From DASRAA01 sp036512955 (GTDB lineage Bacteria; Acidobacteriota; Terriglobia; Terriglobales; Acidobacteriaceae), in contig DATBZX010000302.1 of the NCBI GenBank assembly GCA_036512955.1, positions 1 through 7,009 of the forward strand: a stretch of DNA of 7,009 nt, in the 5' to 3' direction. Position 1 is the first letter of the stretch, and the number at the start of each line of letters is the position of its first letter. This document shows positions 1-6,122 of the stretch, one piece after another. A program made the translations under genes and the position numbers. Under the pieces are notes generated by a model. It was not told where the DNA came from. It searched no databases and worked only from the letters and a program-made list of their open reading frames with translations.

Positions 1-7
1 TGGCACA

Positions 8-20
8 GGTGTTAAACACC
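8..20. promoter_or_regulatory. Inverted repeat upstream of the first promoter-like element
   Basis: GGTGTT-A-AACACC is a perfect 6-1-6 inverted repeat. It lies 22 nt upstream of the TTGACA at 43-48, a place where a dimeric regulator could bind. It could also be a small hairpin at the end of a transcript entering from outside the window. No T-tract follows, so a Rho-independent terminator is unlikely. The symmetry is seen directly; the operator role is a guess. Confidence 0.3.
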
Positions 21-42
21 GTCCACAATCTGGCCTATTACC

Positions 43-76
43 TTGACACCATGAAAGCGGTGCGGCAAGCTATACT
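43..76 (+). promoter_or_regulatory. Sigma-70-like promoter elements upstream of the structured RNA region
   Basis: TTGACA at 43-48 matches the -35 consensus perfectly, and TATACT at 71-76 matches five of six bases of the -10 consensus. The spacer is 22 nt, well above the usual 16-18, and no better -35 lies at the normal distance from TATACT, so the pair may not work as one promoter. If TATACT is a real -10, transcription would start near 81-84, at the 5' edge of the GGGGAG segment that pairs with 272-277. That agreement is the main reason for listing it. Confidence 0.35.
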
Positions 77-80
77 AATT

Positions 81-277
81 GGGGAGTTTGCGACTTTTCT
101 TTCTGGTGTCAGACCACCGCATCTGAGTGTCCCCTAGAAAACCCATCCTGTCGTCCGCCGCGGCGGTCAACAAGGTGGGGCACCCAGCGCGATACATGAG
201 GTCAGGGAGGGTTGCGGTCTGCTACGGCGGACAGCGGCACGCTGGCTGGAAATCCTGGTGTTCAGTTCGAGCTCCCC
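81..277 (+). ncRNA. Candidate structured RNA with 6S-like architecture
   Basis: Hand folding shows 81-90 pairing with 268-277 over ten consecutive positions: GGGGAG with CTCCCC, then four more pairs including two G-U. A second helix can form between 100-107 and 245-252 (eight pairs, three G-U), and CCGC 117-120 can pair with GCGG 234-237. Inside lie an arm closed by GTG/CCCC (127-134) with GGGGCAC (177-183), holding the GC palindrome at 155-166, and a six-pair hairpin GTCTGC-TACG-GCGGAC (217-232) with a UACG tetraloop. A long closing stem, an open centre with a small hairpin on its 3' side and a terminal arm over about 197 nt is the general plan of 6S RNA, which binds sigma-70 RNA polymerase. 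I could not match conserved 6S bases with certainty. Alternatives are an acidobacterial leader RNA family or an uncharacterised RNA. RNase P, tmRNA and SRP signatures are absent. No terminator was seen after 277, so the 3' end is uncertain. Confidence 0.4.
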
Positions 278-500
278 GGACGTCCTGCGGTAAACCCTGT
301 TTACGATTGGATGCAATTGTGAGGGTGTGCGTCGCGCAAGGACTGTGCAAAACGTGGAATCGCGGAGTATTCCGGGGCTAGAGCCCCCTGGGAGATTTGA
401 TAGCGGCATGGACGCCGGCCTGAAGGCCAGCTCTTCCACCGAAAAGAAACGGATTTAGAGCAGAGCAGAAGGTTTACAGCTCCAAGAAAGTTAAAGACAC
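278..500 (+). other. Untranslated stretch with several hairpins before yajC
   Basis: No credible protein gene lies here. Short self-complementary segments follow one another: GGACGTCC (278-285), GTAAAC-CCT-GTTTAC (290-304), GGGGC-TAGA-GCCCC (374-387), and a hairpin built on GGCC-TGAA-GGCC (417-428) that extends by two more pairs past one mismatch to 414-431. None is followed by a T-tract, so none is a clear Rho-independent terminator. The segment may be the 3' part of a longer structured RNA beginning near 81, or the long 5' leader of the yajC-secDF transcript. After 431 the sequence is A-rich and looks unstructured up to the yajC start. Confidence 0.45.
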
Positions 501-815
501 ATGGTCACACTGGCAGGCATATATCTTCAGGCGTTCGGCGGCGGCGCTGCACCGATCGTCATGATGGTTGCAATCTTCGCAATCTTTTATTTTTTGCTCA
601 TCATGCCGCAGCAGCGCAAGCAGAAGAAGTGGCAGGAGATGCTGAAGTCGGTCAAGCCGGGCGACAAGATCATCACCAGTGGCGGGCTGACTGGGACCGT
701 TATGTCGGCCAAGGACGACACGGTCGTTCTGCGGGTTCCGCCGGACAACATTAAACTTGAAATCGCGCGTTCCTCCATCATCACGCTCACCACGCAGGAG
801 GAGCCCAAGCCGTAG
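501..815 (+). CDS. yajC: YajC, Sec translocon accessory subunit
   Basis: YajC is a small single-pass inner-membrane protein that associates with SecD and SecF at the SecYEG translocon. The 104-residue product has the family layout: a short N-terminus, one membrane helix at about residues 17-35, then a basic cytoplasmic segment starting MPQQRKQKKWQEML (35-48) and the VKPGDKIITSGGLTGTV motif (51-67) typical of the family. The length is close to the roughly 110 residues usual for YajC. It is the first gene of a tight yajC-secD-secF run, the arrangement seen in many bacteria. The ATG at 501 has only a weak purine-rich ribosome site (AAGAAAG, 484-490). Later ATGs fall in the membrane helix, so 501 is the best start. 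Transcription probably comes from upstream of the structured region, or from an undetected promoter near 430-480. Identification is firm. Confidence 0.95.
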   Translation: MVTLAGIYLQAFGGGAAPIVMMVAIFAIFYFLLIMPQQRKQKKWQEMLKSVKPGDKIITSGGLTGTVMSAKDDTVVLRVPPDNIKLEIARSSIITLTTQEEPKP

Positions 816-835
816 CAGGGTTGCAGTCTCTCATC

Positions 836-2452
836 ATGAAGAAGAACCTCACAATCAAAATCGTTGGTATTTTCGCGGTGCTGATCTTTTTCCTGTTCGG
901 CATCTTTGGTGTTCCCCAGAGCTTCACGCCTGCCGGCCTGCTGGCCGCGATGCAGCAGCGCATCCACCTGGGGCTCGACCTCAAGGGTGGCACGCACCTT
1001 ATTCTGCAAGTGCAGGTGAATGACGCGATCAACGCCGACAGCGACCGCGCCATCGAGCGGCTGAAGGACGATCTCAAGGCCAAGAACGTCAATTACGCCG
1101 AGATCTCCAAGCCGGATCCGCAGCAGCACCCGGAGCTGATCGCGATCAAGGGCGTTCCTTCTGAGTCGATCGCGGAGTTCCGCAGCCAGGTGGCTGACCG
1201 TCTGCCGGACTACGATCTGGCGTCGGGACCGGAGAACTCGTTCACCCTGACAATGAAGCCGAGCATCGTGAAAGACACCAAGACCAAGGCGCAGTTGCAG
1301 GCGATCGAGACCATCCGTAACCGCATTGACCAGCTTGGCGTCAGCGAGCCGGTGATCCAGGAGCACGGGCTGGGCGATTACCAGATCCTGGTGCAGCTCC
1401 CGGGAGTTGACGATCCGGCACGCGTGAAAGAGATCATGCAGTCCACCGCGATGCTGGAAATCCGGCAGGCGATTGGTGGACCTTACGGCAGCGAGCAGGA
1501 AGCGATGCAGGCCAACGGCGGCTTGCTTCCGGCGAATGCGCTGCTGATGAAGGGCAAGAACATCGGCGCGCGTGGACAGGACAGCACCGACGCGTACTGG
1601 GTGATCAGCCGGGCCTCGGCCGTCAGCGGCGGCGATCTGCGCACAGCAGACGCGGGCCGCGATGAGAATGGCCGTCCCGACGTGAAGTTCACGCTCACAG
1701 GTGAAGGTGGACGGCGGTTCGCCGCGTTCACCGGAACCCACGTGGGCGAGCGCCTAGCGGTCGTACTCGATAACAAGGTGATGGAAGTGGCTACCATCCA
1801 GGAACAAATCCACGATGAAGGCCGCATCACCGGATCGTTCACCGAACAGCAGACGCAGGACTTGTCGTTGACCCTGCGTTCGGGCGCATTGCCGGCCGGC
1901 ATCAAGTACCTGGAAGAGCGCACGGTTGGTCCGTCGCTGGGTGCTGACTCGATCCGCGCGGGCGTGCGGGCTGCACTGTTCGGCATGATCGCGGTCATGG
2001 TATTCATGCTGTTCTATTACCGGTTTGCCGGTATCAACGCAGACCTGGGACTGATCCTGAACCTGGTAATCCTGCTGGGGTTCCTGGGTTACTTCGGCGC
2101 GACCCTCACACTACCCGGAATCGCGGGCGTGATCCTCACGATTGGTATGGGCGTGGATTCGAACGTGCTGATCTTTGAGCGCATCCGTGAAGAGCTCCGG
2201 CACGGTAAGACTCCCGCCTCAGCGGTGGACCAGGGATTTGCTAAGGCGTGGATCACCATCATCGATACCCACGTCACGACCATCGTGTCCGCACTCATCC
2301 TGTTCCTATTCGGAACCGGTCCGGTGCGCGGATTTGCCGTGACCCTGAGCTTTGGTCTGTTGGCCAACCTCTTCACTTCCGTTTTTGTATCGCGCGTTAT
2401 TTTCGACGCCATCCTCAATCGCCACCAGCGTGGCGAGGCTTTGAGCATTTAA
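836..2452 (+). CDS. secD: SecD, protein translocase subunit
   Basis: SecD is an RND-superfamily inner-membrane protein that, with SecF, uses the proton gradient to promote late steps of Sec-dependent export. From ATG 836 the product is 538 residues: membrane helix 1 at about 5-26, the GLDLKGG motif (46-52, with D48), a large periplasmic region containing TIRNRIDQLGVSEPV (159-173) and VQLPGV, then five more membrane helices from about residue 375 onward. The GMGVD motif with D441, followed by SNVLIFERIREEL, is the conserved helix-4 signature whose Asp is needed for proton transfer in SecDF. At 538 residues it is shorter than E. coli SecD (615), mainly in the periplasmic part. An in-frame TTG at 821 would add five residues (MQSLI), but no ribosome site is positioned for it, so the ATG at 836 is preferred although its own ribosome site is also weak. 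It starts 20 nt after yajC and ends 10 nt before secF. Confidence 0.97.
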   Translation: MKKNLTIKIVGIFAVLIFFLFGIFGVPQSFTPAGLLAAMQQRIHLGLDLKGGTHLILQVQVNDAINADSDRAIERLKDDLKAKNVNYAEISKPDPQQHPELIAIKGVPSESIAEFRSQVADRLPDYDLASGPENSFTLTMKPSIVKDTKTKAQLQAIETIRNRIDQLGVSEPVIQEHGLGDYQILVQLPGVDDPARVKEIMQSTAMLEIRQAIGGPYGSEQEAMQANGGLLPANALLMKGKNIGARGQDSTDAYWVISRASAVSGGDLRTADAGRDENGRPDVKFTLTGEGGRRFAAFTGTHVGERLAVVLDNKVMEVATIQEQIHDEGRITGSFTEQQTQDLSLTLRSGALPAGIKYLEERTVGPSLGADSIRAGVRAALFGMIAVMVFMLFYYRFAGINADLGLILNLVILLGFLGYFGATLTLPGIAGVILTIGMGVDSNVLIFERIREELRHGKTPASAVDQGFAKAWITIIDTHVTTIVSALILFLFGTGPVRGFAVTLSFGLLANLFTSVFVSRVIFDAILNRHQRGEALSI

Positions 2453-2462
2453 GGGGCTAGCG

Positions 2463-3668
2463 GTGGAGTTTTTTAGAAATACAAACATCGACTTTCTGGG
2501 CAAGAAGTGGTATTTTCTTGCCTTCTCGCTCATCTTCAGCGTCGCCGGACTGCTCTCGATTTTCTTCTGGCACGGAATCCCGTTTGGCGTCGATTTCAAG
2601 GGCGGCACCCTGGTGTACGTGAAGTTCGCGCAGACGCCGGACTTGAACCAGATCCGCACTGCCATGGATCGCGCCGGGCTGAAAGACCCGAAAATCCAGA
2701 GCTATGGTGATGCCGGCAACAACGAAGTGCTGATTGCGCTGGAGCAACGTCAGACCAGCGAGTCGGCGCTCGACCAGGGCAAGAACACGATCATCAAAGC
2801 GCTGGAGTCAACCGAGCAACAACAGGCTGGCAAGCAGGATTTGAACAACACCGGTCCGTCTAGCCTGCAGCAGTATCTGCTGTCGAAGGACCCGCTGCAT
2901 TTGGGCATCGACGCGGCGACGAAATACCTGGCGATCGGCCAGCAGATCGACGACTTCCGCAATAAGCAGCGCGGCGGAGTACTGAAGTCGGTGGACGACC
3001 TGAAGGGCGTGGCTCCCGCGGAAGTAGTCGCGGCGATGGAGCAGGACTTCTACACCTCAGACTTCGCCGTGCGCAACGTGGAGATCGTAGGTCCCCAGGT
3101 GGGTGGCCAGTTGCGCAAGCAGGCGCTGTGGGCAACCTTGTATTCGCTGGGCGGAATGCTGGTGTACCTGTGGTACCGCTTCGAGTTGATCTACGGTGTA
3201 GGCGCCGTGGTGGCGTGTTTCCACGACACTATCATCACGATCGGGTTCTTCTCGCTGCTCAATAAGGACATCACGCTGACCGTGATCGCGGCCATCCTGA
3301 CGCTGATCGGATACTCGATGAACGACACCATCGTGGTGTACGACCGCATTCGTGAAAACATAAAGCTGCTGCGCCGCGACGAGCTGGCCGACGTGGTCAA
3401 CAAGAGCATCAATCAGACGTTGAGCCGAACAATCTTAACTTCGGGCTTGACATTCCTCACCGTACTCTCGTTGTATGTGTTCGGGGGTGAAGTGCTGCGT
3501 GGCTTCTCCCTGGCGCTGGTTATTGGAATTCTAATCGGAACGTATTCTTCGATTGCGGTGGCGGCCCCGATGCTGGTGGCCTACACGGAGTGGCGGGCCA
3601 AGAAGACCGGCCGTGCCACCCTGCCTGCGGCGAGTTCTGTGCGGGAAAAGGTAAAAGTGAAGGCATAA
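2463..3668 (+). CDS. secF: SecF, protein translocase subunit, with enlarged periplasmic domain
   Basis: SecF is the partner of SecD in the proton-driven export complex. The start is GTG 2463, well supported by AGGGG at 2452-2456 with a 6-nt spacer; that site overlaps the secD stop codon, which suggests translational coupling. The 401-residue protein has membrane helix 1 at about 16-37, GVDFKGG (42-48, D44), then a periplasmic region, VGPQVGG (209-215), and five more helices. GYSMNDTIVVYDRIREN, beginning at G283, is the family signature, with D288 in the proton-pathway position. E. coli SecF is 323 residues. The extra length lies between about residues 95 and 195, a hydrophilic, Gln/Ser/Asp-rich stretch (for example QGKNTIIKALESTEQQQ) that is probably helical. 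The protein ends with a basic tail. Identification is firm; the role of the insertion is unknown. Confidence 0.97.
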   Translation: MEFFRNTNIDFLGKKWYFLAFSLIFSVAGLLSIFFWHGIPFGVDFKGGTLVYVKFAQTPDLNQIRTAMDRAGLKDPKIQSYGDAGNNEVLIALEQRQTSESALDQGKNTIIKALESTEQQQAGKQDLNNTGPSSLQQYLLSKDPLHLGIDAATKYLAIGQQIDDFRNKQRGGVLKSVDDLKGVAPAEVVAAMEQDFYTSDFAVRNVEIVGPQVGGQLRKQALWATLYSLGGMLVYLWYRFELIYGVGAVVACFHDTIITIGFFSLLNKDITLTVIAAILTLIGYSMNDTIVVYDRIRENIKLLRRDELADVVNKSINQTLSRTILTSGLTFLTVLSLYVFGGEVLRGFSLALVIGILIGTYSSIAVAAPMLVAYTEWRAKKTGRATLPAASSVREKVKVKA

Positions 3669-3705
3669 TCGATTTTCTTGGGTACAGAAATCGCCTGCCG
3701 GGGTG

Positions 3706-3711
3706 TATATT
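3706..3711 (+). promoter_or_regulatory. Possible -10 element upstream of tonB
   Basis: The 188-nt gap between secF and tonB could hold a separate promoter. TATATT at 3706-3711 matches five of six -10 bases, but the hexamer 17 nt upstream (TACAGA, 3683-3688) matches the -35 consensus at only three positions. If used, it would give a leader of about 140 nt. That leader would include a GC-rich hairpin, GCCC-GCC-GGGC (3764-3774), which lacks the T-tract of a terminator. No clear terminator for secF is visible, so read-through from the Sec operon is equally possible. Confidence 0.25.
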
Positions 3712-3856
3712 CAATTTCTTCGATTGGGCGACGGGTTTTCATGTAGCTACTAAGTGAGCGTCGGCCCGCCGGGCTTGGATCCAGGATTGAGATTTTGGGA
3801 GCAAAAGATAGTAGGCCGGTGTCTAAGTAATAAAAGCGTTCGACGGAGATAGGGCT

Positions 3857-4603
3857 ATGTTTGAAGACAGCCTCATGGAGTCAGGCGGGAAGCTTAAATC
3901 GAAACAAGGCGCAACCACCGCCATTTCGTTCGTCCTGCAGATGGTCCTCATTGGCGTGCTGGTGCTGCTACCACTTGTATTTACCGAGGCGTTGCCGAAA
4001 CAGCAATTGATGACGTTCCTGGTTGCTCCACCGCCGCCGCCCCCGCCGCCCCCGCCGCCGGCAGCGACGCCGGAAATCAAGATCGTGAAGAAGATCCAGA
4101 GCGACTTGGACAACGGCCAGTTGCGTACACCAACGAAGATCCCGCAAAAAGTTGCCATGATTAAGGAAGATGAAACGCCGCCGCCGTCCACCGGCGTGGC
4201 CGGTGTGGTGGGTGGCGTTCCGGGCGGAGTCCCGGGCGGCGCGATGGGCGGAGTGCTGGGAGGAATCATCAGCAATGCTCCGGCAGTCGTGCCCAAAGCC
4301 GTGAACCCCCAGCGCGTGCGCGTTTCGCAGGGCGTTTCCCAAGGTCTGTTGATTCGACAAGTGAAGCCGGTTTACCCCGCGCTGGCGCGCTCGGCGCGTA
4401 TTCAGGGCGTGGTGGTTTTGCAGGCTGTCATCAGTAAGGACGGCTCCATCGAGAACCTGCACCTGGTCAGCGGACATCCCATGCTGGCTCCGGCGGCGAT
4501 CGATGCGGTGAAGCAATGGAAGTACAAGCCGTACTTCCTGAACGGCGAGCCGGTCGAGGTGGAAACCACGATCAACGTGAACTTCACGCTGGCAGGCGGA
4601 TAG
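3857..4603 (+). CDS. tonB: TonB-family energy transducer
   Basis: TonB carries energy from the ExbB-ExbD complex across the periplasm to outer-membrane receptors. The start ATG 3857 has GGAG at 3845-3848, eight nt upstream. The 248-residue protein has a cytoplasmic N-terminus (about 1-20), one membrane helix (about 21-45), then a sharp run of 11 prolines (58-68). A charged segment follows (73-105), then a Gly/Val/Pro-rich linker (113-137, with GGVPGG units) and a C-terminal TonB domain (about 165-246) with QVKPVYPALARSARIQG, AVISKDGSI, and AIDAVKQWKYKPYFLNG. These are the standard TonB C-terminal motifs. The linker differs from the Glu-Pro/Lys-Pro repeats of enteric TonB. In the membrane helix, where E. 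coli has Ser-x-x-x-His (S16, H20), this protein seems to have S24 and Q28, with no histidine. It is followed by exbB and two exbD genes, which supports a Ton role; TolA is less likely given the canonical TonB C-terminus. Confidence 0.93.
   Translation: MFEDSLMESGGKLKSKQGATTAISFVLQMVLIGVLVLLPLVFTEALPKQQLMTFLVAPPPPPPPPPPPAATPEIKIVKKIQSDLDNGQLRTPTKIPQKVAMIKEDETPPPSTGVAGVVGGVPGGVPGGAMGGVLGGIISNAPAVVPKAVNPQRVRVSQGVSQGLLIRQVKPVYPALARSARIQGVVVLQAVISKDGSIENLHLVSGHPMLAPAAIDAVKQWKYKPYFLNGEPVEVETTINVNFTLAGG
4028..4060 (+). repeat. Proline-codon tract (11 codons) in tonB
   Basis: Eleven consecutive proline codons, mostly CCG with one CCA and two CCC, form a low-complexity GC tract. It encodes the rigid polyproline segment just outside the membrane helix of TonB. 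Polyproline runs are known to need EF-P for efficient translation. The triplet repeat may vary in length between strains without shifting the frame. Confidence 0.85.
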
Positions 4604-4737
4604 AAACTGGCGCTACAGCGCATGGTGCGTCGAAGCTCGACAGCGACCGGCACGGGATCGAAATGCGGTCGGAGTACGAGCCCAGATTTTGGACACTGAA
4701 GCGGCCCGCCGAAGTAGGAATACAGGCAGGCTTTACC

Positions 4738-4755
4738 GGCCGAATGCATTCGGCC
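4738..4755. promoter_or_regulatory. 18-nt perfect palindrome between tonB and exbB
   Basis: GGCCGAATG followed at once by CATTCGGCC is a perfect, gapless 18-nt palindrome in the 229-nt tonB-exbB gap, 77 nt before the exbB start. It could be the site of a dimeric regulator or, as RNA, a seven-pair hairpin with a tetraloop. A run of C follows rather than T, so it is not a typical terminator. Weaker hairpins lie earlier in the gap: GCGC-TACA-GCGC (4610-4621) and GTCGA-AGC-TCGAC (4629-4641). I saw no convincing promoter hexamers here. Confidence 0.5.
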
Positions 4756-4778
4756 CCCATGGTTCTGAACCACCCGCA

Positions 4779-4807
4779 GTAACGAAACACGTTCTGCTGT
4801 AACGAAA
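4779..4807 (+). repeat. Direct repeat GTAACGAAA x2 upstream of exbB
   Basis: GTAACGAAA occurs at 4779-4787 and again at 4799-4807, a period of exactly 20 nt, or about two DNA helical turns. The second copy ends 7 nt before the exbB ribosome site. Spacing on one helix face suggests a tandem binding site for a regulator, but two 9-mers could also be chance or a leftover duplication. No function is shown by the sequence. Confidence 0.45.
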
Positions 4808-4832
4808 GTTCCTGAGGAGGAAAATTCGACTC

Positions 4833-5588
4833 ATGCTTCTCGCAAATGTTGCAACCTACGCTCTCAGCCACGTACCCTCGGTCGCCGTCTGGATGTTCCA
4901 GGAAGGCGCTGTGGGATGGGACCCAGTCTCCCTCTGGAAACAGATGGGCGTACTGGCAAAGATCGTCGTACTGATCCTGTTCATCATGTCCGGATGGTCC
5001 ATCGGCGTGATGATCGATCGTGCGATGGCGTTCAGCGCTGCCCGTAAACAGTCTCGCGCATTCGCTCCCGCTGTTGCCGGCGCGCTGCGCGAAGGCAAAA
5101 TCGACGAAGCCATTAAGATTGCCGAGCGCAATAAGAAGAGCCACCTGGCGAAGGTCGTTACCGCCGGCCTGCAGGAATTCCGCGCGCACGGCGAATCGGC
5201 AGATATCCCGGGCGAGCAGATCGAAGCTTCGAAACGCGCCCTGGAACGCGCCGAAGCCATCACCCACGCCGAGCTCAAGCGCGGACTGAGCGGACTGGCG
5301 ACGATCGGTTCGACGGCACCCTTCATCGGGTTGCTGGGAACCGTGGTCGGCATTCTGAATGCGTTCAAGGAAATTTCGACGCAGAAGGCCACCGGTCTGG
5401 GCGCGGTCGCAGGCGGTATTTCGGAAGCCCTGGTGACCACCGCTATCGGATTGTTCGTGGCGATTCCGGCCGTCATGATGTTCAACTACTTCTCCAGCAA
5501 GGTGGAGGCCTTCGACGTGGAAATGGACAACAGTTCGAGTGAGCTGATTGACTACTTCCTGAAGCGTCGCGGGGCCGTCCGCCGGTAA
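4833..5588 (+). CDS. exbB: ExbB, MotA/TolQ/ExbB proton-channel family protein
   Basis: ExbB forms the pentameric inner-membrane scaffold that, with ExbD, converts the proton gradient into movement of TonB. The ATG at 4833 has a strong AGGAGG at 4815-4820, though the 12-nt spacer is long. The 251-residue protein has an N-terminal segment of about 36 residues, membrane helix 1 (about 37-61), and a cytoplasmic helical loop (62-150) rich in Ala, Glu and Lys. Helix 2 carries LATIGSTAPFIGLLGTVVGI (155-174), and helix 3 carries ISEALVTTAIGLFVAIPAV (196-214). T170 and E198 align by motif with the E. coli ExbB residues T148 and E176 lining the channel. TolQ is a paralogue with the same fold; the tonB gene upstream and two exbD genes downstream favour ExbB. 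It is separated from tonB by 229 nt and from exbD1 by 57 nt, so it may have its own promoter. Confidence 0.92.
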   Translation: MLLANVATYALSHVPSVAVWMFQEGAVGWDPVSLWKQMGVLAKIVVLILFIMSGWSIGVMIDRAMAFSAARKQSRAFAPAVAGALREGKIDEAIKIAERNKKSHLAKVVTAGLQEFRAHGESADIPGEQIEASKRALERAEAITHAELKRGLSGLATIGSTAPFIGLLGTVVGILNAFKEISTQKATGLGAVAGGISEALVTTAIGLFVAIPAVMMFNYFSSKVEAFDVEMDNSSSELIDYFLKRRGAVRR

Positions 5589-5645
5589 CCGGAGTCCGGC
5601 GCAGCCGTACACCGCCGAATTCCGATTGAACGGGGAGGTTGAACT

Positions 5646-6110
5646 ATGGCGTTAGCAAAACGCGACGAAGGCTCGAAAGTAAACTCCAACATCAACGTCA
5701 CGCCGATGGTGGACGTAATGCTGGTGCTGTTGATCATCTTCATGGTCATCACGCCGATGCTGCAGAAGGGCGTCAGCGTGGACATGGCCAAGGTGGCCAG
5801 TCCGACGCCGATGCCGGATGCCGACAAGGAAGATGCCCTGCTGATCGCAGTCATGCGCGACGGCAAGATCTTCTTTGGTACGGACCGGGTCGAGCCGGAC
5901 CAGCTCACGCAAAAAGTGAAAGACCGCCTGTCCAATAAAGCGGACAAGCGCGTCTTCATCAAGGCGGACGCCCGCGCTCGCTACGGCAACGTGGTCGACG
6001 TTGTAGACAACGTCCGCTCGGCGGGTGTCGATGACGTGGGTCTGCTGACGGATCAATTGAAGACAGGGGCGGCTGCGCAGGCGCCTCCTGCCACAACCCC
6101 TGCGAAGTAA
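5646..6110 (+). CDS. exbD: ExbD, TonB-system proton-channel subunit (first copy)
   Basis: ExbD sits as a dimer inside the ExbB pentamer; its single membrane helix carries the Asp that takes part in proton movement. The ATG at 5646 is backed by GGGGAGG (5632-5638), seven nt upstream. The 154-residue product has a short cytoplasmic N-terminus with SNINVTPMVD, the key D23 (equivalent to E. coli ExbD D25), a membrane helix to about residue 42, and a periplasmic domain (about 45-140). That domain includes VFIKADARARYGNVVDVVDN and ends with SAGVDDVGLLTDQ. A short Ala/Pro-rich tail follows (AAAQAPPATTPAK), absent from the second copy. It lies 57 nt after exbB and 12 nt before the second exbD, and is clearly co-transcribed with the latter. 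TolR is a close relative and cannot be excluded from motifs alone. Confidence 0.92.
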   Translation: MALAKRDEGSKVNSNINVTPMVDVMLVLLIIFMVITPMLQKGVSVDMAKVASPTPMPDADKEDALLIAVMRDGKIFFGTDRVEPDQLTQKVKDRLSNKADKRVFIKADARARYGNVVDVVDNVRSAGVDDVGLLTDQLKTGAAAQAPPATTPAK

Positions 6111-6122
6111 CGGGAGTCGGTT

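Noticed and set aside
1..16. Sigma-54-like sequence TGGCAC-N5-TT
   Set aside because: The -24 part matches, but the -12 part lacks the TTGC core (TTAA instead), and no enhancer-binding context is visible.
261..280. tRNA T-arm-like TTCGAGC
   Set aside because: The flanking bases do not form a five-pair stem, and no acceptor or anticodon arm can be built around it.
127..381. 84-codon + strand open frame starting with GTG
   Set aside because: The product is Cys/Trp/Arg-rich with no domain or membrane feature, has no ribosome site, and lies over the paired RNA segments; it looks like chance translation of non-coding sequence.
81..430. RNase P RNA, tmRNA or SRP RNA
   Set aside because: The GAAAGTC-type and ACAGAA RNase P signatures, the tmRNA CCA end with tag frame, and the SRP GGAAGGAAGCAGC-type loop were looked for and not found on either strand.
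167..439. 90-codon - strand open frame in the yajC upstream region
   Set aside because: No recognisable family, low-complexity Arg/Ser/Pro composition and no supporting ribosome site; it overlaps the same structured region.
821..835. TTG start for SecD five codons upstream of ATG 836
   Set aside because: The only GGG-type sequence (815-820) abuts the TTG with no spacer, and MKKN at 836 gives a normal SecD N-terminus.
587..1741. 384-codon - strand open frame opposite yajC/secD
   Set aside because: It is antisense to firmly identified yajC and secD; its His/Arg/Leu-rich product is typical of a shadow frame in GC-rich DNA.
3763..3776. GC hairpin after secF as a Rho-independent terminator
   Set aside because: The stem is only four pairs plus a G-U and only two T residues follow.
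3823..4296. 157-codon - strand open frame opposite tonB
   Set aside because: Its Gly run is simply the antisense of the TonB proline codons; the + strand TonB has full family motifs.
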